Origin: a bacterium
GTDB lineage: Bacteria > Arandabacterota > Arandabacteria > Arandabacterales > Arandabacteraceae
DNA: 5,747 nt
Direction: 5' to 3'
Assembly: GCA_025774405.1 (NCBI GenBank)
Contig: JALGWB010000137.1
Coordinates: 1-5,747 of the forward strand
The first letter of the stretch is position 1, and the number at the start of each line of letters is the position of its first letter. Positions 1 through 5,747 of this stretch are shown piece after piece. A program made the position numbers and the translations under genes. Below the pieces are notes generated by a model. It had not been told where the DNA came from. It did no database searches and worked only from the letters and a program-made list of their open reading frames with translations.

Positions 1-467
1 GTATCAATGCATTTGCAGGCAAGGCAGAGCTTCTCAAGAATCTCGACTTTCCGTTGATCATCACCCCTCACGCTGGTGAGGCTGCTCGCCTTTTGAGTGT
101 AGGCAAGGAAGACATTCTGAATGATCCCGTCGAGTTTTCAAGGCAGGTGGCTCAGGAACTCGGTTTGATATTCGTGCTTAAGGGTGCTCCAACGGTGGTT
201 GCATCACCCGATCGCTATGTCTTCATCAATCCGACTGGCAACGAAGGGCTTGCAACTGCTGGCTCAGGTGATGTTCTTACAGGGATAATCACGGGTCTGC
301 TTGCGCAGGGTGCGGAACCGCTTGAGGCTGCGTGTGCCGGTGTTTTTATCCATGGATACGCTGGCGATATGCTATTACAACGCGAAGGATATTATGGGTT
401 TCTTGCAGGCGAGCTAGCTGAACTTATCCCGCGTGCAATAGCGTCCATCATTTCATTCGAAGAATAA
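1..467 (+). CDS. nnrD: ADP/ATP-dependent NAD(P)H-hydrate dehydratase, C-terminal part (5' end outside window)
   Basis: This is the 3' part of a gene that enters from the left edge in frame 3; 154 residues are visible. The family dehydrates the damaged S-form NAD(P)HX back to NAD(P)H using a nucleotide, in the cytoplasm. Visible motifs, counted from the first whole codon at position 3, are INAFAG (1-6, the region after the usual DAD/DG strand), ITPHAGE (20-26), LKGAPTVV (59-66) and the signature NPTGNEGLATAGSGDVLTG (76-94), in which D90 of GSGD is the expected catalytic residue. HGYAGD (117-122) and a closing helix follow. The frame is open to the window edge, so the TTG at 54 is internal and not the start. 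In many bacteria this domain is fused behind an NAD(P)HX epimerase (NnrE) domain; that part would lie upstream and cannot be judged here. The stop TAA directly abuts the ATG of the next gene, which suggests a shared transcript. Confidence 0.93.
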   Translation, partial: INAFAGKAELLKNLDFPLIITPHAGEAARLLSVGKEDILNDPVEFSRQVAQELGLIFVLKGAPTVVASPDRYVFINPTGNEGLATAGSGDVLTGIITGLLAQGAEPLEAACAGVFIHGYAGDMLLQREGYYGFLAGELAELIPRAIASIISFEE

Positions 468-1697
468 ATGGCTATGAAGCCACAAAGTGCCAGACAGATG
501 AAGATGAAGTTGCTCCGGCTCAGCAAGCAGCTCGAACCAACTCTTATTGCCATAAGGCGTAGTCTCCATGAGATACCAGAGCCTTCGTTTGAGGAGTATG
601 AAACCCAGCGCAAGATTTGCTTCTTCCTCAAGGCGGTACGCATCCCTCACAGGCGTATTCCTGGCACAACCGGCGTGGTTGGGATCATTGAGGGGAGTGC
701 TAAAAGGACGATAGCCTTGCGTGCCGATATGGATGCGCTCAGCCTTGATGAGCAGACCAATCTCCCATTTAAGTCTCGTAACAAGGGTTACATGCATGCC
801 TGCGGTCATGACGCCCACATGGCAATAGTGCTCGGGGCAGGTAGATTGCTCAAGGAATTGGGCAAGGAGCTTCCGGGCAGAGTCAAGCTGATCTTCCAGC
901 CCGCGGAAGAAAGTCCACCAGGTGGAGCTCTCGAGCTCATCAGGCGAGGCGTACTCAAGAAACCCAAGGTGGATGCCATCATAGGTACACATGTGAGTCC
1001 AGCGCTTGCGGCTGGTAGAGTCGCTTTCAATCATGGAGCGATTTCGGCAGCAGCCGACGATTTTGAAATAACGATTACTGGGCGTGGCGGACACGGATCT
1101 TCTCCCCACAAGGGCATAGATGCGATTGTTGTTGCTGCTTACTTCATAACACAGCTGCAGACTATCGTTTCAAGAAGAGTCTCTGCACTTGAAAATGTTG
1201 TAGTTTCGATTGGCAAGATCCGCGGAGGCTATCGCGACAATATCATCGCTGACACCGTAGAACTCGAGGGAACCGTGCGTACCCGGAGTGATGCCATGCG
1301 TAAGGCTGTACCAGCGATGATGAAGCAGGTGCTTGATGCAACCTGCTCAAGTTTTGGTGCAAGTGCCAGATTCGAATACATCGAAGGTTATCCGGCTGTC
1401 ATTTGCAATGAGCAGCTGACCACACTTGCCGAGGAGGCATGTCGAGACCTTCTCGGTGAGCGAAACGTCCTCCGCACAAGCGAATTTGAGATGGGTGCTG
1501 AGGATTTTGCCCATTATGCTCGGAAGGTTCCTGGTACCATCATTTTCGTTGGTGTTGCAAGCCGCCGCAAGCGAAAGGTGTTTGAGCTTCATCATCCCAG
1601 ATTTGATATCGATGAGGCTGCTCTCAGAGTTGGCGCTGCGGCACTCGCCTATACTGCCTACAAATGGCTTGAGCAATGCGCGGAAGGTTCAAGATGA
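468..1697 (+). CDS. M20 family (M20D-like) metallo-amidohydrolase / peptidase
   Basis: This is a complete 409-residue cytoplasmic protein of the M20 amidohydrolase group that includes IAA-amino acid hydrolases, hippurate hydrolase and N-acetyldiaminopimelate deacetylase. These enzymes cleave N-acyl amino acids with a two-metal site. Features in order are RRSLHEIPEPSFEE (30-43), ALRADMDA (83-90), MHACGHDAHMA (109-119), FQPAEE (143-148), GTHV (173-176), the dimer-domain motif GRGGHGSSPH (205-214), GAEDFAHY (343-350) and LHHPRFD (374-380). By family alignment the metal ligands should be C112, H114, E148, H175 and H375, with E147 as the general base. All are present, so the enzyme should be active. 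No signal peptide is visible. The start is ATG 468, touching the previous stop; ATG 474 is a possible alternative, and neither has a good Shine-Dalgarno, so translation is probably coupled to nnrD. The substrate cannot be told from sequence. The gene order does not supply lysine or arginine genes that would settle it. Confidence 0.92.
   Translation: MAMKPQSARQMKMKLLRLSKQLEPTLIAIRRSLHEIPEPSFEEYETQRKICFFLKAVRIPHRRIPGTTGVVGIIEGSAKRTIALRADMDALSLDEQTNLPFKSRNKGYMHACGHDAHMAIVLGAGRLLKELGKELPGRVKLIFQPAEESPPGGALELIRRGVLKKPKVDAIIGTHVSPALAAGRVAFNHGAISAAADDFEITITGRGGHGSSPHKGIDAIVVAAYFITQLQTIVSRRVSALENVVVSIGKIRGGYRDNIIADTVELEGTVRTRSDAMRKAVPAMMKQVLDATCSSFGASARFEYIEGYPAVICNEQLTTLAEEACRDLLGERNVLRTSEFEMGAEDFAHYARKVPGTIIFVGVASRRKRKVFELHHPRFDIDEAALRVGAAALAYTAYKWLEQCAEGSR
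1682..1687 (+). promoter_or_regulatory. Ribosome binding site that decides the thiL start
   Basis: GGAAGG lies 6 nt upstream of ATG 1694, inside the last codons of the M20 gene. This favours ATG 1694 over the in-frame ATG at 1676, which has only a weak purine stretch ahead of it. The 1694 start also gives the classic ATGA overlap with the upstream stop. Confidence 0.65.
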
Positions 1698-2707
1698 GGA
1701 AGATAAGCGAAATCGGAGAGTTCGGTCTGATTGATCGCATCAGGGCAAGTCATCCAGTAGAGGATGAAGACATAGTTGTCGGCATCGGGGATGATTGCGC
1801 CATCATAAGACGGGGCCCAATACTTGAAGTCCTCACCACTGATTGTCTTGTTGAGCACACCCACTTCAAGCCTGGCTGGATGAGCATGAGCGATGTTGGC
1901 TGGAAGGCGCTGGCAGTAAATGTCAGTGACGTCGCTGCCACGGGTGCCTTACCGAGGCATGCTCTTGTGACGCTATTCCTGCCAGACGATTTTGTGACGA
2001 AACAGGTTGATGAAATCTATGAGGGACTTGATGAGTGCTGCAAGCTCTCTGGAGTGAGTATTGTTGGTGGAGATATCGTGCGTATTTCGGGTCCATTTGC
2101 GATATCAATAACACTTTCAGGCATCTGTGAGCGAGATGAAATTGTCTTGAGATCTGGGGCTCGCCAGGGAGACATTGTTGTTGTAACAGGCAGTCTTGGT
2201 GAAGCCCGAACAGCGATTGCCCATCTTGAGGCAGGCAAGGACGAGGAACAGACAGAAGCTGTCGCAAGATGCATCGAGCGCTTTCGTCGTCCGAAGATAC
2301 GCCTTGCCGAAGCGAGGGAAATAATTGCCAGTCTTAATCCATCCTCGATGATAGATATAAGCGATGGCTTGCTCTCAGACCTGTGGCATATTCTCGATGC
2401 CAGCGGAGTTGGTGCAGTACTTGATGCTGAAGCCATCCCCATTGGTGATGGTGTGACGGACTATTTCGGTGATCGCGACGAAGCCCTTTCCTGTGCTTTG
2501 TCAGGTGGTGAAGACTACGAGCTGCTTTTTACCATCCCGGCTTCAGGTGAGTCAAAGCTTGCTGAGGTTGAGAGCAAGACCGGGACAAGAGTCACACGGA
2601 TTGGTATCATTACAGCAAAGGGGGAAGGTGTAAGACTGAGTTCGAAGGGCACGGAGAAGACACTCAAGCCACAGGGGTTCGATCATTTTAGGCAAACCGT
2701 AGGGTAA
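1694..2707 (+). CDS. thiL: Thiamine-monophosphate kinase
   Basis: ThiL phosphorylates thiamine monophosphate with ATP to give thiamine diphosphate, the active cofactor, in the cytoplasm. The 337 residues from ATG 1694 match the usual family length of about 320-350. Motifs numbered from this start are SEIGEFGLIDRI (5-16, the typical N-terminus), VGIGDDCA (29-36), TTDCLVEHTHF (48-58), NVSDVAATGA (76-85), GGDIVR (125-130), VTGSLGEA (164-171), DISDGLLSDL (221-230), SGGEDYELLF (271-280) and a terminal GFDHF (328-332). The acidic metal- and ATP-binding residues (D33, D34, D50, D79, D127, D221, D224) are all present. The fold is the PurM-like ATP-binding type, and the GEDYELLF motif separates ThiL from relatives such as HypE and SelD. 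An upstream ATG at 1676 would add six residues, but the Shine-Dalgarno and the 4-bp overlap favour 1694. No thiamine riboswitch is visible upstream, and no other thi gene is in the window. Confidence 0.95.
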   Translation: MRKISEIGEFGLIDRIRASHPVEDEDIVVGIGDDCAIIRRGPILEVLTTDCLVEHTHFKPGWMSMSDVGWKALAVNVSDVAATGALPRHALVTLFLPDDFVTKQVDEIYEGLDECCKLSGVSIVGGDIVRISGPFAISITLSGICERDEIVLRSGARQGDIVVVTGSLGEARTAIAHLEAGKDEEQTEAVARCIERFRRPKIRLAEAREIIASLNPSSMIDISDGLLSDLWHILDASGVGAVLDAEAIPIGDGVTDYFGDRDEALSCALSGGEDYELLFTIPASGESKLAEVESKTGTRVTRIGIITAKGEGVRLSSKGTEKTLKPQGFDHFRQTVG

Positions 2708-2713
2708 GGAGGT
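2705..2713 (+). promoter_or_regulatory. Full-length Shine-Dalgarno for ispG, overlapping the thiL stop
   Basis: TAAGGAGGT is a full match to the canonical anti-Shine-Dalgarno sequence at the 3' end of bacterial 16S rRNA. Its first three bases are the thiL stop codon. The 6-nt spacer to TTG 2720 is ideal and is the main reason to accept a TTG start for ispG. The internal ATG at 2750 has a GGAGG directly against it, with no spacer. Confidence 0.85.
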
Positions 2714-2719
2714 ACTAAG

Positions 2720-3817
2720 TTGCATCTGAGGGAATCCTATGTACGGAGGATGACACGGACGGTCTATGTCGGAGATGTGCCAATTGGAGGTGGTTCTCCA
2801 ATCGCAGTTGAAACGATGACAAAGACCGATACTCGGGACGTCAAAGCTACTGTCAGGCAGATCAAGAGTCTTGAGAAGGCTGGCTGTGATATGGTACGGT
2901 TAGCAGTCCCTGACTATGAGGCAGCCGAAGCCCTCACTGCAATAAAACAGAAAGTCAAGGTACCAATAATCGCTGATATCCACTTCAACTATAAGCTTGC
3001 CCTCATGGCACTTGAGGCACGTGTTGATTGCATCAGAATAAATCCAGGTAACATCGGTGGGAGGGAGCATATCATAAGGACAGCGGAGGCTGCCAGACGT
3101 CATGCCATACCGTTGAGAGTTGGCGTAAATGCAGGCTCGCTCGAGAAACCACTTCTGCAAAAATACGGCACACCCATCCCTGAACCACTTGTTGAGAGCA
3201 TTTCTCGGACTGTCAGTCTGCTTGAGGACATTGGCTTTACCGATATCATCCTTTCCGCAAAGTCGTCTCGTGTCCAGGTTACAATTGAGACCTATCGCAT
3301 GATTGCCAATCGCTTCCGCTATCCGCTTCATGTTGGTGTCACCGAGGCTGGCCCTCCCCCATCGGGTATCATAAGATCCTCAGTTGGGATTGGAACATTG
3401 CTTGCTGAAGGCATTGGCGACACTATCCGTGTGAGTCTGACAGCACCTCCTGAGGAAGAGGTGAAAGTCGGGCATGAGATCCTCAAGGCACTAATGTTAC
3501 GCCGTGAAGGTCCAATCATAATTTCCTGCCCAACATGTGGCAGGTGCGAAATAGACCTGATGCGGATTGTTAAACAGGTTCAAAAGAAGCTTGTGAATAT
3601 GAAGGAGCCAACGGTTGTTGCTGTTATGGGCTGCGTGGTCAATGGTCCTGGGGAGGCTCGCGAAGCCGATGTCGGGATCGCAGCAGGCAAGGGAACGGCT
3701 CTGATCTTCAGAAAGGGTGAGATAATAAAGAAGGTCACGCCATCAAAAGCGGTTGATGCGCTCTTGAAAGAGATGAAACAGGTTGTCAAACGGAGGGGCA
3801 AGCCAAGGAGACGCTGA
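2720..3817 (+). CDS. ispG: 4-hydroxy-3-methylbut-2-enyl diphosphate synthase (MEP pathway)
   Basis: IspG (GcpE) reductively opens the ring of methylerythritol cyclodiphosphate to give HMBPP, the penultimate step of the MEP isoprenoid route. It is a cytoplasmic [4Fe-4S] enzyme. The protein is 365 residues, the usual short bacterial form: a TIM barrel followed by an iron-sulfur domain, without the insert domain of plant and chlamydial versions. Motifs are VYVGDVPIGGGSPI (15-28), ETMTKTDT (31-38), ADIHFN (85-90), RINPGNIG (106-113), GVTEAGPP (206-213), SVGIGTLLAEGIGDTIRVSL (221-240), SCPTCGRCE (269-277) and MGCVVNGPGEA (303-313). The cluster ligands C270, C273 and C305 and the fourth ligand E312 are present. 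Variations from the common form are VETMTKTDT where VQSMTNTDT is usual, and an extra cysteine C276 after the CPTC pair. The start is TTG with a perfect Shine-Dalgarno. The stop abuts the next ATG. The electron donor (ferredoxin or flavodoxin) is not in the window. Confidence 0.96.
   Translation: MHLRESYVRRMTRTVYVGDVPIGGGSPIAVETMTKTDTRDVKATVRQIKSLEKAGCDMVRLAVPDYEAAEALTAIKQKVKVPIIADIHFNYKLALMALEARVDCIRINPGNIGGREHIIRTAEAARRHAIPLRVGVNAGSLEKPLLQKYGTPIPEPLVESISRTVSLLEDIGFTDIILSAKSSRVQVTIETYRMIANRFRYPLHVGVTEAGPPPSGIIRSSVGIGTLLAEGIGDTIRVSLTAPPEEEVKVGHEILKALMLRREGPIIISCPTCGRCEIDLMRIVKQVQKKLVNMKEPTVVAVMGCVVNGPGEAREADVGIAAGKGTALIFRKGEIIKKVTPSKAVDALLKEMKQVVKRRGKPRRR
3805..3810 (+). promoter_or_regulatory. 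Ribosome binding site for the mobB-like gene
   Basis: AAGGAG sits within the last codons of ispG, 7 nt before ATG 3818. It supports this ATG, which follows the ispG TGA with no gap, over the second ATG at 3821. Translation of the two genes is probably coupled. Confidence 0.7.
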
Positions 3818-4471
3818 ATGATGCTGCCATCACTTGAAGGGCGAGTTATTGGTGTTGTTGGCTGGAAGGATAGTGGCAAGACCCGTGTGATTGAGGGGCT
3901 GGTGAGGTTCTTTAAGGAGAAGGGTGTCAGTGTTGGAACGATAAAGCATGCGAAAGAGGACCTCAAGATTGCAGACCAGATGACTGATTCGGGGAGGCAT
4001 CTAAGTGCCGGGGCTGAGGCCTGTGTAGTAATCGGTGAGGATGCGACCGTGGTCTTCACCAAAGGCATTTCAAGCTGGCAACTCGTTGCCTCTGGGTATC
4101 TTGGACTTTACGACGTTGTGATCGTTGAAGGTTTCAAGCAAGAAGAGATGCCAAAAATAATAGTTCGAGATGGAGGGAAGGACTTACCTCAGGTGGCTGA
4201 GCAGGTGGTTGCAGTAGTTGGTGATGTTAAGGATGAAGGTTACCCCTCCTTCGGATTCGATGAGATTGCCAAACTTGGTAGCTTCCTTCTCGAAAAAGGG
4301 ATACTCAAGATCGAGCCTGGCAGTATCCATCTGGTTGTCGATGGCAAGCCTGTGATCATGAATGACTTTGTCCGCAAGGCATTCTCAGGAGTTATCACTG
4401 GCTTCGTGACCACCCTCAAACGTATCGAAAAGCCATCAGCCATACAACTCAATCTCCGCCTCCGGCATTAG
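3818..4471 (+). CDS. mobB: MobB-like P-loop NTPase (molybdopterin-guanine dinucleotide biosynthesis protein B) with C-terminal extension
   Basis: MobB is a small GTP-binding protein thought to assist MobA or MoeA in maturing the molybdenum cofactor; its exact role is not settled. The 217-residue protein shows a P-loop GWKDSGKT (15-22) after a short hydrophobic strand. TIKHAKEDLKIAD (41-53) and TDSGRHLSAGA (56-66) match the family's IKH and DS-R-AGA motifs. A Walker-B-like strand DVVIVEGFK (99-107) comes next, followed by MPKIIV (111-116). E. coli MobB is about 170 residues. Here some 45-50 more follow, with VVDGKPVIMNDFVRKAFSGV (173-192) and a second helix carrying the LKRI pattern. I believe similar tails occur in archaeal and some thermophilic bacterial homologues, but this is from memory. 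No other molybdenum-cofactor gene lies nearby, so the specific function rests on the domain alone. It closes the tightly packed gene run; the gap after it is 97 bp. Confidence 0.82.
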   Translation: MMLPSLEGRVIGVVGWKDSGKTRVIEGLVRFFKEKGVSVGTIKHAKEDLKIADQMTDSGRHLSAGAEACVVIGEDATVVFTKGISSWQLVASGYLGLYDVVIVEGFKQEEMPKIIVRDGGKDLPQVAEQVVAVVGDVKDEGYPSFGFDEIAKLGSFLLEKGILKIEPGSIHLVVDGKPVIMNDFVRKAFSGVITGFVTTLKRIEKPSAIQLNLRLRH

Positions 4472-4496
4472 TTCACTTGAAGAATTTCAGTTGGGT

Positions 4497-4525
4497 TTGA
4501 AGCGATGCACCGTATGATGTAGTAT
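4497..4525 (+). promoter_or_regulatory. Candidate sigma70-type promoter for the serpin gene
   Basis: In the 97-bp gap before the serpin, TTGAAG (4497-4502) and TAGTAT (4520-4525) are separated by 17 bp. Each hexamer agrees with its consensus at four of six positions. Transcription would begin near 4532, leaving a leader of about 37 nt. A second TTGAAG at 4477-4482 has no matching -10 box. The gap has no clear intrinsic terminator, so read-through from the upstream genes is also possible. Confidence 0.4.
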
Positions 4526-4535
4526 TATGATGTGG
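4513..4535 (+). repeat. Short direct repeat around the candidate -10 box
   Basis: TATGATGTAG at 4513-4522 recurs as TATGATGTGG at 4526-4535, with one mismatch and a 13-bp period. The two copies flank and partly overlap the proposed -10 element. It could be an operator half-site pair or chance in a T- and G-rich stretch; 13 bp is not a whole helical turn. Confidence 0.3.
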
Positions 4536-4568
4536 ATAAGGAAAGGAAGATTCCGCGGGGGGACTGAG

Positions 4569-5747
4569 ATGAAACGTTTGACATGCTTGGTTTTGATTGC
4601 TTCAGGTTGCCTGGCTGCGGTGTCAAGCTGCGGAAGTCAGCAACAGAGGATTTCAAGAGAGGTAGCGATGGACACACTTGCAGCCCGAAACAACGCTTTT
4701 GCAATTGATCTCTACAAGCGACTTGGGGAGGGGAATCTTTTCTTCTCTCCATATAGCATCTCAAGTGCGCTTGCGATGACGTATGCTGGAGCAAGGGGGA
4801 AGACTGCTCAAGAGATGGCTCAGGCGCTCCACCTGGAATCGCTGGGTGAAGGGCTTCACGAAGCCTTCGGTTCCCTGACCGATACGCTCAACGCTCTCGG
4901 CAAGCAGGGCAACTTCCGTCTATCGATTGCCAATGCGCTTTGGGCACAGAAGGATTTCAAGTTTCTCGATAGCTTTATTGAATTGACGAGTAAGTACTAT
5001 GGGGCGGGTCTTTACAAGGTTGATTTTGCACACGATACGGAGGGTGCAAGGCAGGAGATCAATTCGTGGGTGGCCAAAGAGACCGAGGACAAGATAAAGG
5101 AGCTTATCGCCAAGGGACTTCTCATACCTGAGACACGCCTTGTGCTCACCAACGCTATCTATTTTCTTGGTAACTGGGCGCGTCCATTCAAGGAGAAGCG
5201 AACTTCGGATGAGATCTTCCATGTCGATGATACAACCACAGTCACTGTCCCCATGATGCACGAGGAAGACCGCTTCAGGTATCTTGAGAGGGATGGGTTT
5301 CAAGCGCTTGAGCTTCCGTACAAAGGCGGTGACCTTTCAATGGTTATTCTGCTTCCCAGGCAGACTGAAGGGCTCAATGATTTTGAGAAGTCACTCGCTC
5401 CCGAATCGCTTGCCATCTGGTTTGACGGGTTTGAGGTCGAGCAGGTGGAAATAAGCCTGCCCAAATTCAAGCTGGAGACCAAGTTCAGGCTTGATGGAGC
5501 TCTCAAGGCACTCGGAATGGAGGCGGCTTTCGATCTTACCAGGGCGGATTTTTCAGGGATGACGGGCAAGCCTGATCTATTCATATCGGCAGTTGTGCAT
5601 AAGGCTTATGTCGATGTCAATGAGCGTGGTACGGAGGCAGCAGCGGCAACTGGTGTGACCATGGCGCTATCTATGGCACCGATGCCGGCGAAGATTTTCA
5701 AGGCTGACCATCCTTTCATTTTCTTGATAAAGGAAAACACAACTGGC
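4569..5747 (+). CDS. Serpin-family protease inhibitor with lipoprotein signal peptide (3' end outside window)
   Basis: An open frame of 393 codons runs off the right edge and encodes a serpin, a suicide-type serine (sometimes cysteine) protease inhibitor. The N-terminus has a KR charge pair, a hydrophobic stretch and a lipobox VSSC (18-21). C21 should be lipidated, and it is the only cysteine left in the mature protein, which suggests export and membrane anchoring. Serpin landmarks are NLFFSPYSISSALAM (56-70), the GARGKTAQEM helix region (74-83), INSWVAKETEDKI (164-176), LTNAIYFLGNW (193-203), LELPYKGGDLSMVILLP (247-263), ISLPKFKLE (295-303), hinge ERGTEAAAATGV (352-363) and the serpin signature DHPFIFLI (380-387). 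The small-residue hinge is typical of inhibitory serpins. Counting from G354 as P15 puts P1 near S368, in a Met/Ala/Leu-rich loop. About 10-15 C-terminal residues (the usual G-R-V-x-N-P end) should be missing. The start ATG 4569 has GGGGGGA (4557-4563) 5 nt upstream, an acceptable but unusual ribosome site. Confidence 0.95.
   Translation, partial: MKRLTCLVLIASGCLAAVSSCGSQQQRISREVAMDTLAARNNAFAIDLYKRLGEGNLFFSPYSISSALAMTYAGARGKTAQEMAQALHLESLGEGLHEAFGSLTDTLNALGKQGNFRLSIANALWAQKDFKFLDSFIELTSKYYGAGLYKVDFAHDTEGARQEINSWVAKETEDKIKELIAKGLLIPETRLVLTNAIYFLGNWARPFKEKRTSDEIFHVDDTTTVTVPMMHEEDRFRYLERDGFQALELPYKGGDLSMVILLPRQTEGLNDFEKSLAPESLAIWFDGFEVEQVEISLPKFKLETKFRLDGALKALGMEAAFDLTRADFSGMTGKPDLFISAVVHKAYVDVNERGTEAAAATGVTMALSMAPMPAKIFKADHPFIFLIKENTTG

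Noticed and set aside
54..467. TTG at 54 as the start of the first gene
   Set aside because: The frame continues upstream with family-typical residues (INAFAG) to the window edge, so the gene is simply truncated by the window.
453..1109. 218-codon open frame on the minus strand
   Set aside because: It lies fully opposite the M20 hydrolase gene, whose motifs are unmistakable, and the translation resembles no family I know.
1640..1694. Thiamine riboswitch upstream of thiL
   Set aside because: The upstream sequence is coding DNA of the M20 gene with no conserved riboswitch-like elements visible.
3580..4068. 162-codon minus-strand open frame across the ispG/mobB junction
   Set aside because: It is antisense to two recognised genes, and its Ser/Pro/Thr-rich composition is typical of shadow frames.
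4545..4558. Inverted repeat GGAAGATTCC with an adjoining CCGCGG as a terminator or operator
   Set aside because: The stem is only 4 bp with a 2-nt loop and no T-tract follows; it is too short to support.
4602..4613. C14 of the serpin signal (ASGC) as the lipidated cysteine
   Set aside because: It would leave a very short signal and has Ala at the -3 position. VSSC at 18-21 fits the lipobox better and is followed by a flexible polar linker.
4920..5584. Minus-strand open frames opposite the serpin
   Set aside because: The + strand frame through the same region encodes a complete run of serpin motifs.
1..5747. CRISPR arrays, tRNA or rRNA genes, insertion sequences
   Set aside because: The window is almost wholly coding; no regularly spaced repeats, RNA folds or transposase motifs were seen.

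Overview
This window is compact bacterial DNA of roughly balanced base composition. Every gene I can support lies on the + strand. The organism is a bacterium: it uses the MEP isoprenoid route (a short, bacterial-type IspG), it has strong Shine-Dalgarno leaders (a complete TAAGGAGGT before ispG), and it carries a lipoprotein-type signal peptide. I cannot name a phylum from this sequence. Nothing points to a phage, plasmid or recent mobile element.

Positions 1-4471 hold five genes packed like one operon. They are the 3' end of an NAD(P)HX dehydratase gene (nnrD), an M20-family metallo-amidohydrolase/peptidase, thiamine-monophosphate kinase (thiL), 4-hydroxy-3-methylbut-2-enyl diphosphate synthase (ispG) and a MobB-like P-loop protein. 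The junctions are 0 bp, a 4-bp ATGA overlap, 12 bp and 0 bp. The products are all housekeeping or cofactor-linked: repair of damaged NAD(P)H, thiamine diphosphate formation, isoprenoid precursors and molybdenum cofactor maturation. They do not form a single pathway, so the arrangement looks like co-expression rather than a dedicated system.

Positions 4472-4568 form the only real intergenic gap (97 bp). It contains a plausible sigma70-type promoter and a short direct repeat, but no clear terminator.

From 4569 to the right edge runs an open frame, cut off by the window, that encodes a serpin with an N-terminal lipoprotein signal. It is a predicted exported, membrane-anchored inhibitor of serine proteases. 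Its hinge sequence looks competent for inhibition, and only the last dozen or so residues should be missing. This is the most unusual gene here because serpins are sporadic in bacteria. I found no CRISPR array, RNA gene or new multi-gene system.
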